A stretch of 64,000 nucleotides of DNA. Source: Granulosicoccus sp. GTDB lineage: Bacteria > Pseudomonadota > Gammaproteobacteria > Granulosicoccales > Granulosicoccaceae. The translations under genes were made by a program, and so were the position numbers. Every line of letters begins with the position of its first letter. Positions within the stretch are counted from its first letter, which is position 1. This document shows positions 51,457 through 61,441 of the stretch, piece by piece. The notes under the pieces were generated by a model. That model was not told the DNA's origin and made no database searches. It saw only the letters and a list, made by a program, of their open reading frames with translations. Location: the NCBI GenBank assembly GCA_020627685.1, contig JAHDGK010000003.1, positions 1-64,000 on the forward strand, written 5' to 3'.

Positions 51457-52308
51457 TTAGCCTTTCGTTGCTCCCAATGTAAGACCAGCGATAAAGTGTT
51501 TTTGCATGGCGAAAAACATGACCACAGGTGGTACCGCAGCCAGTAGTGAAGCGGCTGATACCAATTGCCATTGGCTGACAAACTGGCCATTCAACGCTCG
51601 GACGCCTGCAGTAATTGGCAGGGCATGGTCCCCTTGAATAAGCACCGTGGCCCAGAAAAAGTCATTCCAGATGAAGGTAAATATAAGGACCGATAGCGCC
51701 GCGATTGCAGGCTTAACCAACGGTAAAACGAGGTACCAGAAAATTTTGAATTCACCGACGCCGTCTATGCGAGCAGACTCTATGAGTTCATAGGGTAGGG
51801 CTTTGATGAAATTACGCATAAAGAGCGTACAAAAACCCAGCTGGAATGCCGAGTGAAATAAAACTAAACCGGTAACTGTGTTGTACAGCCCTGTATTAAC
51901 GGATAAGTCTCGTACCGGAACCATGAGTATTTGAAATGGTACGAAATTACCGGCAACAAACACGAAAAATAAAGGAACAGCCCATTTGAATCGATATACC
52001 GACAGCGCGTAGCCGGTAAGGCAGGATAAACCGACAGCAAAAATGACTGTTGGGATGGTAATTCTGACCGAGTTCCATAGGTACATGCCTGCTTTAGACT
52101 GAACGAATACGGCCTTGTAGTTTTCGATAAGTAGAAAGTCAGAGGGAACACCAAAAACATTCCCCGAGTTGATGTCTATAGCAGGTCTGATTGACGTTAA
52201 AAATATTGCCAGCAAAGGCAATAGCCAAATGAACAACGCAATAGGCAGAAGAACTTGATAACCCCTGCGTACACCGGCCGAGGATTTTTCTATCGGTTTG
52301 GGAAACAT
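51457..52308 (-). CDS. Sugar ABC permease, MalG type
   Basis: The ATG at 52308 has AGGA about eight bases upstream and is preferred over longer versions. The 283-residue protein has six membrane helices, and the EAA loop reads ELIESARIDGVGEFKIFWYLVLPLVKPA. It is the second permease of a CUT1-type importer. It starts four bases after the MalF-type gene stop. The operon is likely for galactosides, given the downstream-acting glycosidases on the same strand. A strong terminator follows. Confidence 0.92.
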   Translation of the reverse strand: MFPKPIEKSSAGVRRGYQVLLPIALFIWLLPLLAIFLTSIRPAIDINSGNVFGVPSDFLLIENYKAVFVQSKAGMYLWNSVRITIPTVIFAVGLSCLTGYALSVYRFKWAVPLFFVFVAGNFVPFQILMVPVRDLSVNTGLYNTVTGLVLFHSAFQLGFCTLFMRNFIKALPYELIESARIDGVGEFKIFWYLVLPLVKPAIAALSVLIFTFIWNDFFWATVLIQGDHALPITAGVRALNGQFVSQWQLVSAASLLAAVPPVVMFFAMQKHFIAGLTLGATKG

Positions 52309-52312
52309 ACTC

Positions 52313-53257
52313 TTATCCTCTCTCGTCTTGGTACATACGCCACAGGAAGAAACTGATATACACAAGCATTATCAGAAATAGCACCGTGGCTATTGCCGAG
52401 CCATATCCCATTCTGAATCCGTATTCGGATAGGGCAGTCTCGAACATGTAGTACGCCAGTACGTTTGAAGAACCGTAGGGTCCACCTTGAGTCATGATCG
52501 CGATTAAATCGAACGAGCGCAAAGCGCCAATAACTGTCACAACGACGGCAATAAATGTCGCGGGCTTTAGCTGAGGCAAGATGACGTACCAGAGCATTTT
52601 CCAACCTTTGGCATTGTCTAGTCGTCCTGCTTCTACTTGATCGGGCGAGACATTATTAAGCCCTGTGAGATACAAAATCATGCAATAGGCAATCTGTGGC
52701 CATAGCCCGGCGAAGATAATGCCAAAGGTGACAAGATCTTCATCGGCAAGAATAGCCGGCGGTGTTGCGCCAAAGAATTCCCATACAATACCGACAATGC
52801 CGAAATCGGGGTTATAAAACCAGCTGAAAATCAGGCCCACAACCACTTGGCTGATAACAAAAGGGAAAAAGAAGAGTGATTTATAAAGACGAATTCCGGT
52901 AACAGTTTGATTTAGGAATAATGCGATTCCTAAGCCTGCTGGGACGGCCAGCATATACAAAAGCAACCACCAAACGTTGTTGACCAATGAGGTATAGAAT
53001 CGGTCGTCATCCATTAATTCGACGTAGTTGGCGAAGCCGACCCATTCTTTATCGCTTAGTCCATCCCATTCGTAAAAGGAGATCCAGATAGACTGGAAAA
53101 TGGGTGCGATAACGTAAATAAAGAAAAAGATAAGCCCTGGCAGAAGGAATAACCAGGGAGCTAGCTTGATTCTGTTTCGATGAAGCCAGCTTCGTTGACC
53201 ACTGGGTGGGCCGCTTGAATTGTTTAAAGCGAGTTCTGCACTATCGGTGCTAGACAT
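52313..53257 (-). CDS. Sugar ABC permease, MalF type
   Basis: 314 residues with six helices after a cytoplasmic N-terminus of about 30. The EAA loop is near 212-230 (QVEAGRLDNAKGWKMLWYVILPQLKPA). It partners the MalG-type permease and the ATPase at 62350. It lies 90 bases after the binding-protein gene; the gap holds a possible hairpin (GCCGCGG near 53290 against GCCGCG near 53325) that may lower expression relative to the binding protein, as in many sugar operons. Confidence 0.92.
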   Translation of the reverse strand: MSSTDSAELALNNSSGPPSGQRSWLHRNRIKLAPWLFLLPGLIFFFIYVIAPIFQSIWISFYEWDGLSDKEWVGFANYVELMDDDRFYTSLVNNVWWLLLYMLAVPAGLGIALFLNQTVTGIRLYKSLFFFPFVISQVVVGLIFSWFYNPDFGIVGIVWEFFGATPPAILADEDLVTFGIIFAGLWPQIAYCMILYLTGLNNVSPDQVEAGRLDNAKGWKMLWYVILPQLKPATFIAVVVTVIGALRSFDLIAIMTQGGPYGSSNVLAYYMFETALSEYGFRMGYGSAIATVLFLIMLVYISFFLWRMYQDERG

Positions 53258-53347
53258 AATTCGTTCTCCCCAGTGTTGATTACAAACCGCGGCAGCCGGT
53301 AAGGAAATTCCCTAACCCACTGCCGCGTTACTACGGATACTTAAGTA

Positions 53348-54592
53348 TTACTTGTAAACACGTTCTTGAACTTTGTCCAAACGCTTAAGGATTGCGTCTA
53401 AACGGTCAGGCTTAACCATGAATTCCTGGAAGCCTTCCATACCTGCTTTAGCCATTTCAGCTGGAGCATCACGGTCGAAGAACTGAGCCAGGCCGCTGGC
53501 CGTGCTTACAGTTTCAAAACCTTTCTGCAAGAACTTGTCGTCGCCAACAGAAGCGTTCTTGTTGATAGGTAGCTGACCGATAGTTGCGTTCCACTCAGTC
53601 TGAACGTCAGGCTGTGCGATGAATGCTAAGAACTTACGAGCATCTTCTTTGTTCTTCGCGTTGGTAGGAATGAAGAAAGCATCAGCTGGCGCTTCTTCAG
53701 CACGAGGAACTCCCGGAGTGATTTCTGGGAATGGGAAGTAGTCAATCTGATCATCAGTAAGACCAGCGTCACGCATAGCAGCAACACTGAAGTTACCCAT
53801 AACGTACATAGCAGCTTCGCCTGCAACGAAAGGTGCTAGCGCTTCCTGCCAGCTCATTGTTGCGTGGTTTTCTACGAAGTAGCCCGGCTCAACCAGTTGC
53901 TTCCACTTTTCGAACACATCAACGATGCGTGGATCAGTGTATTTGATTTTTCCAGCAGTCAGATCGTTGTGAACATCGTAGCCGTTGGTACGCAGGTTCA
54001 GGTAGTCGAATACACCTGCTGCGGTCCAAAGGTACTTAGTACCGATAGTGAAAGGAGTTACGCCTGCTTCTTTTAATTTTGCAGATGCAGCCAGTAGCTC
54101 TTCCCAGTTTGCAGGTACGTCGATGCCTTGGGCTTCGAATACATCTTTACGGTAGTAGATGCCCCACTGGTAGTAAGTGTATGGAACACCCCATTGCTTA
54201 CCATCGATAGTCATTGCAGAGCTTGTAGAAGCCAAAGACTCGTTGAAGCCTTCTGATTCCCAAAGATCAGAAACATCTTCGAACTGACCTGCATTGACGA
54301 AAGGAGCCATACGGTTGCCCGGGTACCATGAAGTGACGTCAGGTGCGTCGGCACTCAGGAAGTTACGGATCGCAGTCTTGTGAGCTTCACGATCAGTGAT
54401 GTTCACAATGACGTTGATGTCAGGGTTTGCAGCTTTGAACTTCTCAACTGCAGTTTCAAAACCTTCTTTAGGTGCTGGGTTTGGATCATCAAAATTGATG
54501 ACCAAGTCACCGGCAATGGCCGGTGCGCTGATCAGACTGGCGATTGCCAGTGCAGCAGCGGATTTTTTAAGTGTATTGAACATACGATTCAT
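53348..54592 (-). CDS. Sugar ABC substrate-binding protein
   Basis: I take ATG 54592 (414 residues); ATG 54583 is possible, and the GGAG is not ideally spaced for either. A signal peptide covers about 1-27 (KKSAAALAIASLISAPAIA). The mature protein is a cluster-B (MalE-type) binding protein: FEDVSDLW, GVPYTYYQWGIYYRKD and WQEALAPFVAGEAAMYVMG. It delivers sugar to the two downstream permeases. Alpha- or beta-galactosides are the best guess from the GH36 and GH42 genes next to it. Confidence 0.9.
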   Translation of the reverse strand: MNRMFNTLKKSAAALAIASLISAPAIAGDLVINFDDPNPAPKEGFETAVEKFKAANPDINVIVNITDREAHKTAIRNFLSADAPDVTSWYPGNRMAPFVNAGQFEDVSDLWESEGFNESLASTSSAMTIDGKQWGVPYTYYQWGIYYRKDVFEAQGIDVPANWEELLAASAKLKEAGVTPFTIGTKYLWTAAGVFDYLNLRTNGYDVHNDLTAGKIKYTDPRIVDVFEKWKQLVEPGYFVENHATMSWQEALAPFVAGEAAMYVMGNFSVAAMRDAGLTDDQIDYFPFPEITPGVPRAEEAPADAFFIPTNAKNKEDARKFLAFIAQPDVQTEWNATIGQLPINKNASVGDDKFLQKGFETVSTASGLAQFFDRDAPAEMAKAGMEGFQEFMVKPDRLDAILKRLDKVQERVYK

Positions 54593-54742
54593 AATCTCCA
54601 AAAAATGGCTTACTTTAGTTTGGCAATCAATTTTACGGGCATCGCCGTTACCCGTGATCCTGTATGGATCGAGGTGATATGTCTGTCGACATTTGAATCA
54701 CCAGTACAAATTTTGCTTGAACCTAACAATAACATTATCCCA

Positions 54743-56788
54743 CTATCCGGCTGCCCAGACAGCAATTTCGCCTTGGTGCAGTGTGCGGGAGCCAATGATG
54801 ACCGACGTTTGATCATCAAAATTGAAAAGCGGGCCCAGATTATTGGCTAAATCTACCGTTTCCATGCCGTAATTAAAGGCGAGCCGCCAGGGCCCGATTC
54901 TTTGCGTTCTTAGATACGGCCCTAAATCAACTGCATCGATATCGGCTTCACGAAGAAAATCCCCGATAATTTTCAACAACGTTGAGTTTTCCGGAATCGC
55001 ATTTACGTAATGAGTTCGTTTATCTGCATAGTGAAAGCCCCAGTTATCCTCAAAAACCGCAGCGGGTTTTAAATCACTTTGTATGCATTCGCGCCATTGT
55101 CCGCACGCAAATGTCTGATTGTCATCCGTTTGGGCAGTTAATGATTCATGTGGGGGCAAGGATTCACTGCGTATTACGCGCAATGCGATGAGTTCTTGTA
55201 AACCACCAGGCGGAAGTATCTCCGGTATTCGGTAATTTGAATTGCGACTAGCCGTTCCAGGAAAAATCGCGATTACCGTATTCGATTGATTTTTAGCGTT
55301 GAGTAAATTTTCTAATAGGGCAGGTTTGTCTTCCGTGCTGGTACAGAGGATCACTAACTTATAGCTGAGTAGTGAAGCATCAGGTGAGACAACATCGACG
55401 TTCGCTCCCCATTGGCGACACGCCCCGTACACCTTTTGGCAGAATCCTAAAGCACTAAAGTGTTGGCCACCGGGCGGTTGAATGTCCTGAATAGCGATAC
55501 CTGCATAGTCAAAGACAATTGCGATATCAGATTTAAGAGAGTCTGCAGCGTTTATTGCATATTGACTACCGGCATCAATCAGAGAGTGAGCTTTGGCATG
55601 CGTCTGAAGTGTTTGAAGTTCTCTATTGAGCTGCGCCACTTCCCGTGCCGCGACATCTTCAGTGGCGTCTGATAACAACAGGCCGGCGTGTGTTTGTTCT
55701 TGAGCAAAAGGTGCTTGACGCCAGCGAAAGTAGCTCATGACCTCTGCACCGTGAGCAAAAGCTTCCCAGCCCCAAAGGCGAACCATACCATCCACAGGAG
55801 AGGGGTTGTACGGTGCCCAGTTGACTGGACCCGGTTGTTGTTCCATTACCCACCAGCGGCCGTTACAGCAACCTCTATATAAGTCATGATGGAATGATGA
55901 TCCGTCAGGGTGACCGGTTCGGGAGAAGCGTTCCTGATCCAATGGGTCCGTATTGTCGCGTGTCAGAAAGCCCAGCGGATAGTTGTCCCACGTTGCAATA
56001 TCCAGATCTTTGGACACGAGGTGATGATCAAACTCTACAAAATTGCCCATGAAATTATGCAAGACATCCTTGCCCGGAGAATGCTCTCTTAGTACGTCAA
56101 CTTGTGCTTTGTTGAAGCTGCGAATTTGGTCGCTAGAGAATCGCCAATACGCCAGTTGATGTGACGGGTTGCTCTCAGTGACTGTGCCAGTAGGCAAACC
56201 GATTTGATCGTAGCTGTCGTATTCCATACTCCAGAACACATTACCCCAGGCTTCATTAAGCTGATGTATAGAATCGTATTGTTCACTGCACCAGTGTTGA
56301 AAAGCGGTTAAAGCGTGTTTCGAATAGCTGATGCTGGTCTCATGGCATCCGTATTCATTGTCCGTTTGCCAGGCTATAACAGCCGGATGGGTTCCGAACT
56401 TTTGCGCAAGCAGTGTGACGATGCGTTTGCATTCTTCTATATAGGGTTGATAAGAAAAGCAGTAATGTCGGCGTGATCCGAAATCCCGTATGCGTCCGTT
56501 GATATCTACCGCTAACATGTCAGGATGCTTGTCCAGCATCCAGCGAGGAGGCGTGGCTGTCGGAGTTCCCAGTACGATTGATAAGCCTTCGTTGTGAAGC
56601 GTATCTATAGCGCGCTCCAACCAGTCAAAACTTAACTGCCCTTCATGATTTTCTAATTTACTCCACGCAAATTCACCAATGCGAATAACTTGCAGGCCCA
56701 TTTCACGCATTTGTTTTGCGTCGATTGCCCAACGTTCTTCAGGCCAGTGTTCCGGGTAATAGCAAACGCCTGTTTTCAAGGTTGCCAC
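54743..56788 (-). CDS. Beta-galactosidase, GH42
   Basis: 681 residues, a normal length for the family. The (beta/alpha)8 domain begins YYPEHWPEERW; Glu145 in TDNEYG is the acid/base, and Glu316 in WWVMEQQPG the nucleophile. There is no signal peptide, so galactosides are cleaved in the cytoplasm after ABC import. The product galactose would feed GalK and GalT encoded just upstream. The start overlaps galT by 13 bases. A 150-base gap separates it from the binding-protein gene, which may have its own promoter. Confidence 0.92.
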   Translation of the reverse strand: MATLKTGVCYYPEHWPEERWAIDAKQMREMGLQVIRIGEFAWSKLENHEGQLSFDWLERAIDTLHNEGLSIVLGTPTATPPRWMLDKHPDMLAVDINGRIRDFGSRRHYCFSYQPYIEECKRIVTLLAQKFGTHPAVIAWQTDNEYGCHETSISYSKHALTAFQHWCSEQYDSIHQLNEAWGNVFWSMEYDSYDQIGLPTGTVTESNPSHQLAYWRFSSDQIRSFNKAQVDVLREHSPGKDVLHNFMGNFVEFDHHLVSKDLDIATWDNYPLGFLTRDNTDPLDQERFSRTGHPDGSSFHHDLYRGCCNGRWWVMEQQPGPVNWAPYNPSPVDGMVRLWGWEAFAHGAEVMSYFRWRQAPFAQEQTHAGLLLSDATEDVAAREVAQLNRELQTLQTHAKAHSLIDAGSQYAINAADSLKSDIAIVFDYAGIAIQDIQPPGGQHFSALGFCQKVYGACRQWGANVDVVSPDASLLSYKLVILCTSTEDKPALLENLLNAKNQSNTVIAIFPGTASRNSNYRIPEILPPGGLQELIALRVIRSESLPPHESLTAQTDDNQTFACGQWRECIQSDLKPAAVFEDNWGFHYADKRTHYVNAIPENSTLLKIIGDFLREADIDAVDLGPYLRTQRIGPWRLAFNYGMETVDLANNLGPLFNFDDQTSVIIGSRTLHQGEIAVWAAG

Positions 56789-57822
56789 TCCTGTAAATCA
56801 ATAGCGCGAAGTTGCTCCGCCGCTATTTCCGGTTGAACGGGATTTACGATGTTATTGGAGCCCGACTCGAAGCCTGCCAGATACTTTAATTTTTCTGCGT
56901 CTCTGAGCGGGGGGTGGAACGCTAAGTGAAAACAGCATTGCTTATTCAGTGCTGACTCTTCTTCATTGCAAGGTGCATTATGAAGTAAGGTGATATTGGG
57001 CGCAGAACGCTGGAACAGTAAATCGTAACGTCGTACCTGGCGTTGATAAACGTCGGCGAGTTCCTGCAGTTCTTCGTCGTCCATGTCGCTCAAACTGGCT
57101 ACATGCCTGTGCGGCACTATCCAGGTTTCATAGGCGAATCGCGCGGCAAATGGCACTATCACCGAGAAGTAGGTGTTCTCCTCAACCACCAAATGCTCTT
57201 GGGTATGTGCGTCGTTAAGCAGGCTTATCAGTAACGATTCATTGTTATTGTTTTGCGCGTGTTGGCACTGCGCTTCTCTCATTCTGCTTGCAGTGTCTGT
57301 CAGAAATGAGCTGGCGTAAATTTGTCCGTGTGGGTGCAAATTCGATACGCCAATTTCAACGCCTTTGTTTTCGAATATTAAAACGTTGGCAATACCCGGT
57401 GTTTCTGACAAGCGCTTGTATTCCGCCTGCCACAGCTTTGCAACGGCACGCATCTCAGTTGTACTTAAGCTTGCAAGCGTCGCATCGTGCCGCTCTGACC
57501 AACAGAGCACTCGGCACTGGCCATGAGCAGGGGCAGTGCGTGTTTGCCATGCGCTATCTTCGTCTGCTGCCGCACCGGGTGCTTCGAAGGAGAGGGCGGG
57601 GAAATCATTGTCAAATGCGTAAGCACCCGCGTAGTTAGGATTGTGAGTACCGTTGGCTCGAACAACGCGCGGGCACAAATAACAGTCCGGATCGTGAGAG
57701 GCTGCTGTTGAGACATTGCGGCTTGGCACAGCGCCGGACCAAGGGCGGGCTGCTGAACGCGCAGATATCATGACCCACTGCTGAAGCAGAGGTTGCCAGC
57801 GTCGTTGCCAGTTACCGCTCAC
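56776..57822 (-). CDS. galT: Galactose-1-phosphate uridylyltransferase
   Basis: 348 residues. The HIT-type active site is HPHGQIYAS with the nucleophilic histidine, and the zinc cysteines C47 and C50 are in DCYLCPR. It exchanges UMP between UDP-glucose and galactose-1-phosphate in the Leloir pathway. It overlaps galK by four bases and the GH42 gene by 13, a tight operon order. No galE or galM is nearby, so epimerase and mutarotase must be encoded elsewhere. Confidence 0.95.
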   Translation of the reverse strand: MSGNWQRRWQPLLQQWVMISARSAARPWSGAVPSRNVSTAASHDPDCYLCPRVVRANGTHNPNYAGAYAFDNDFPALSFEAPGAAADEDSAWQTRTAPAHGQCRVLCWSERHDATLASLSTTEMRAVAKLWQAEYKRLSETPGIANVLIFENKGVEIGVSNLHPHGQIYASSFLTDTASRMREAQCQHAQNNNNESLLISLLNDAHTQEHLVVEENTYFSVIVPFAARFAYETWIVPHRHVASLSDMDDEELQELADVYQRQVRRYDLLFQRSAPNITLLHNAPCNEEESALNKQCCFHLAFHPPLRDAEKLKYLAGFESGSNNIVNPVQPEIAAEQLRAIDLQEWQP

Positions 57823-59018
57823 AGAGTGGCCTCTAGGTTAAGTTGCCTGACGCCATTGCCCGGTTGCATGATGTAAAAGTCAGCGGTTAAACCGGTAGCT
57901 GCGGTATAAGCGCTGCCGACAACGGTTTTAAATTTTTCCACATCTTCATTAGGTACGAGGCTGACGGTGCATCCGCCGAAGCCTGCCCCTGTTAAGCGAC
58001 TACCCAATACGTTGTTTTGGCTTCTAGCGAGGTTAACAAGCTGATTGAGAGGTTCGCTGGATACTTCGAATAGATCTCGCAGTGAATCGTGTGAGGCATT
58101 CATCAGCTGCCCGAATTTTTTGATGTCACCAGATTCCAGCGCTGGAACAGCGGCTCTAACGCGAGCGTTCTCTTCGCAAATGTGTCGGGCTCTCATTAAC
58201 GGTGTTTGGTCGTCGGCGAATAAAGATTCGTGTTGATCCAGAAGCTCAGGAGTGAGCTCTGCCAAGTGCGAGATGTCGATAGACTGTTGCAGTAATTCCA
58301 ATGCCCTTTGGCATTCAGAAACGCGATCGTTATACGCGGATTCGTTAAGCTCTCTACGCTGATTGGTATTGGTGGCAATGATGGATATGTTTTCCAAATG
58401 AAGCGGTACCTGCCGATGTTCAAGCGTATGACAGTCAAGCATCATGGCCTGATTTTCCTGGGCAAATGCAACAGCGAACTGATCCATAACCCCGCACTGC
58501 ATGCCGACAAAATCGTTTTCAGCTGCCTGCGATATTTTGACTTGTTCAAGTAGCGATAGCTTAGTACCCATTAATGTGTTTAAGGCATAGGCTGTGACGA
58601 CTTCAATAGAGGCGGATGAACTTAAGCCGGCTCCGTTGGGTACGTTGCCGGAATACAGGCAATCAAACCCGTCCAGTTCCACACCGAGCTTACTGAATTG
58701 GTCGAGAACACCTAGCGGATAGTTAATCCAATTGTCACCGTATGTCTGATTAATTTCGAACTGTTCAAGCTGTGCCATTAAATCGAAATTAGTACTGGCG
58801 AAACGGTACTGATTGTTATGGGTTCTGCGAATGAGCAGGGTGGTGCCTTGAGTAATGCCGCATGGAAACACTAAGCCGCCGGTGAAGTCAGTGTATTCGC
58901 CAATAAGATTGATTCGACCCGGCGCAAAGAAGGTGAATATGGGTTCGTCATTGCGCCCGAATTTTTGATTGAAACGTTCCAGCAAACGTTCATTGCTCTG
59001 CTCGACAATAGCACTCAT
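57819..59018 (-). CDS. galK: Galactokinase
   Basis: 399 residues of the GHMP kinase family. The galactose signature GRINLIGEYTDFTGG is at about 32-46, the ATP motif GLSSSASIEV near 135 and the third GHMP motif GSRLTGAGFGGC near 345. It phosphorylates galactose released by the two glycosidases of the operon. It starts four bases inside the alpha-galactosidase gene end and is followed directly by galT. Confidence 0.96.
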   Translation of the reverse strand: MSAIVEQSNERLLERFNQKFGRNDEPIFTFFAPGRINLIGEYTDFTGGLVFPCGITQGTTLLIRRTHNNQYRFASTNFDLMAQLEQFEINQTYGDNWINYPLGVLDQFSKLGVELDGFDCLYSGNVPNGAGLSSSASIEVVTAYALNTLMGTKLSLLEQVKISQAAENDFVGMQCGVMDQFAVAFAQENQAMMLDCHTLEHRQVPLHLENISIIATNTNQRRELNESAYNDRVSECQRALELLQQSIDISHLAELTPELLDQHESLFADDQTPLMRARHICEENARVRAAVPALESGDIKKFGQLMNASHDSLRDLFEVSSEPLNQLVNLARSQNNVLGSRLTGAGFGGCTVSLVPNEDVEKFKTVVGSAYTAATGLTADFYIMQPGNGVRQLNLEATL

Positions 59019-61153
59019 TGGACAAGCTCCTTATGACAACCGACTAACACGGCTGACTGCGGAGGCATCACAGGCAGAGGCACACCAATTTTCATGAGTA
59101 GATCACCTGTGGTGGTCACTTCGTTTTCACACCAATGAGGCATTATTGCGTTAAATGGTGCTAGATCGGCAACGTTAATACTTTCCAGTTTAACCGTGTA
59201 ATTCATAGCCGGGTCTAAACCCCGCAATCGTAAGTTACCGGGTTTACTGGCTTTAAGGTTGCTACAGGCGACGATGCTGAAGAAAGCTTTATCCTTTTCA
59301 GCGTCGACGTTGCCGCTGGCAAGTATTGCTGGCGAGTCAGTGGGTATCTGCCAATAGGTCGCGTTTGATAACCAATCACGATTAGCCTTATACAACTGTG
59401 TGTAGTGCTGCAGCGTAATGACATCCTGTGGATCCAGGCGACGTGCATCCAGCTCAAATCCAAACTGACCCTGCAGTGCGACGATAGCGCGCGTATGTAA
59501 GCTCGTCACTCGTCCAGTCAGGTGTGCAGTCTTGTGACCAACATGTGCTCCCATAATTTCCGGAGGCATAAATCGTAGGAAGCCCTGTTGAATACTCGAG
59601 CGTTCGATGGGGTCGATATTGTCGGATGTCCATACACGTCCAGTGTGTTCTAACACGGCCATATCTATCCGGGCACCCCCTGATGCACAGCTCTCAATTT
59701 CAAGTCCGGGGCATACGCTAAGTATTCTAGCGAGTAGTCGATATAGCGCCTTTGGCTGCTCAGCAGCCTGTGCTGAATTTCCATCGCCAGCCAACACCAA
59801 ATCGCGGTTTTGATCCCACTTGATGTAGTCAATTGCATACTCATGAACCAGGGAGGTGATTCGCTCGAAAAGATAATCGGATACTTCCTCTTTTGACACA
59901 TCAAGAACCAGCTGATTGCGGGCTAATGGTGTATCGATACCGTTCACGTGCAAAGCCCAGTCGGGATGGGCGCGGTACAAATCACTGTCAGGATTGACCA
60001 TCTCAGGTTCAAACCAAAGGCCGAATTGCATACCGTGTTGGCGGACCCGGTCTACGATGGGTTGAAGTCCGTTAGGGTAAACCGTTTCATCTACATACCA
60101 ATCGCCTAAGCCGGCATTGTCAGTGCGACGATGCAGAAACCATCCATCGTCCAAAACAAATCGTTCTGCGCCGACACCTGCGGCCGCATCAATTAATGAA
60201 AATAACGCTTCTTCATCGTGGTTGAAGTAAAGAGCCTCCCAGCTATTGGCGTGGATAGGACGCGTGTTGCGAGTCCATTCCGGCAGCACAGAACTGCGCA
60301 TGTATCGATGAAATCGTTGTGTGCATTGATTCATGCCTTGCCCGCGCGAGAACACCATTGCAGGGGTAGAAACTTCTTCACCTGTTTTCAGGATGCATTC
60401 ACCGGGTAGATAGTGAACGCCGCACTGCAACGATATTTCGTTGGTACTCAGTTGTTCCACACGCAGGCTGAAATTGCCGCTCCAAGCGAGGTGAGAAAAT
60501 ATGACGTCACCGCTGTCTTCGCAAAAACCGGTGCTGCCCAACACCATGCTCGGTGAGTGCTCGTGACTGGTTCGGCCATGTAGGTTGCTTATGTCAATTC
60601 TTCCCAGCGTGATATCACGTCGGTAAGTTTGATTCTCCAGCCCCCATCGGCCATGTTGTGTTTGACACTCTCTGAAATGGCGGGGAACCGGGAGTGTGCC
60701 GGCAGCTAACCAGTCAACCGTCAGGTCAGTTTCAGCGGTGTTGATCAATCGTGTGGCCATGGTGGCCACGTCGCTTTCAGCATGCAGTGTCAGAATGATT
60801 TCAATTTTAATTTCGGTGTTCTTGTCCACCAATGTGATGGTCAGCACTTGACCCTCAACGTCGACGGACTGTGTGTTTAGTCGATGCGCAAACTGTTTTC
60901 CGGAGCGATGAGCCGATAGGGCCGGGGAGGCGACATAAGAGCTGCTCGCTTGCGGGAAGAGCGAAAGTGGTGTGACCTTATCCCGCGTGCCGAATGCCAG
61001 CGCCGTATCGTCCAAGGCCAATAGCGATTCAACGGATACATCCTCAGCTAATTGGCTACCCGACCAGAATAGTCTGGGCACGTCATGATCCTGCACCACC
61101 ATGAGCGTGGTGGAGGTGCCATCTAATCGCCAGATTGCTGGTTGAGTGGACAT
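59015..61153 (-). CDS. Alpha-galactosidase, GH36
   Basis: 712 residues, typical of tetrameric bacterial GH36 enzymes. The catalytic domain contains DDGWFLHR, the nucleophile motif YIKWDQNRD, the acid SDNIDPIER and CASGGARID. No signal peptide, so melibiose- or raffinose-type galactosides are split in the cytoplasm. It is the first gene of the minus-strand galactoside operon and is divergent from the IclR regulator; an IclR-type palindrome lies about 210 bases upstream of its start. Confidence 0.94.
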   Translation of the reverse strand: MSTQPAIWRLDGTSTTLMVVQDHDVPRLFWSGSQLAEDVSVESLLALDDTALAFGTRDKVTPLSLFPQASSSYVASPALSAHRSGKQFAHRLNTQSVDVEGQVLTITLVDKNTEIKIEIILTLHAESDVATMATRLINTAETDLTVDWLAAGTLPVPRHFRECQTQHGRWGLENQTYRRDITLGRIDISNLHGRTSHEHSPSMVLGSTGFCEDSGDVIFSHLAWSGNFSLRVEQLSTNEISLQCGVHYLPGECILKTGEEVSTPAMVFSRGQGMNQCTQRFHRYMRSSVLPEWTRNTRPIHANSWEALYFNHDEEALFSLIDAAAGVGAERFVLDDGWFLHRRTDNAGLGDWYVDETVYPNGLQPIVDRVRQHGMQFGLWFEPEMVNPDSDLYRAHPDWALHVNGIDTPLARNQLVLDVSKEEVSDYLFERITSLVHEYAIDYIKWDQNRDLVLAGDGNSAQAAEQPKALYRLLARILSVCPGLEIESCASGGARIDMAVLEHTGRVWTSDNIDPIERSSIQQGFLRFMPPEIMGAHVGHKTAHLTGRVTSLHTRAIVALQGQFGFELDARRLDPQDVITLQHYTQLYKANRDWLSNATYWQIPTDSPAILASGNVDAEKDKAFFSIVACSNLKASKPGNLRLRGLDPAMNYTVKLESINVADLAPFNAIMPHWCENEVTTTGDLLMKIGVPLPVMPPQSAVLVGCHKELVQ

Positions 61154-61364
61154 GGGTGGATCGTTTGCTCGAGTATCGTGTTATCGCGGTGTAGCCGGAT
61201 TATCTGAACATGCGCCAATTGAGGCGTGATCAGATTGCCGGTTCGGATCCATCATTCGCATCATAGCCGGTACAAATTCAGAAATTTCAGTTCGCTCTGG
61301 CTTGAGTTTCGAGAGCAATCTGATGAATTTGCTGAGTCTGCACATTGCACGTGACGGATAATAA

Positions 61365-61379
61365 TGGAACAATGTTCCA
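61365..61379. promoter_or_regulatory. IclR-type operator
   Basis: TGGAACAATGTTCCA is a perfect palindrome with seven-base arms around one central base and matches the usual form of IclR-family sites. It lies 63 bases before the iclR-like gene and about 210 bases before the GH36 start, so it probably controls both directions. The AT-rich bases beside it could hold promoter elements. Confidence 0.72.
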
Positions 61380-61441
61380 AAATTATAAGAGCGACGGTTA
61401 AAAGCTGTCAATTGAAAACGGCAAAGTGATATCGCTTATTT

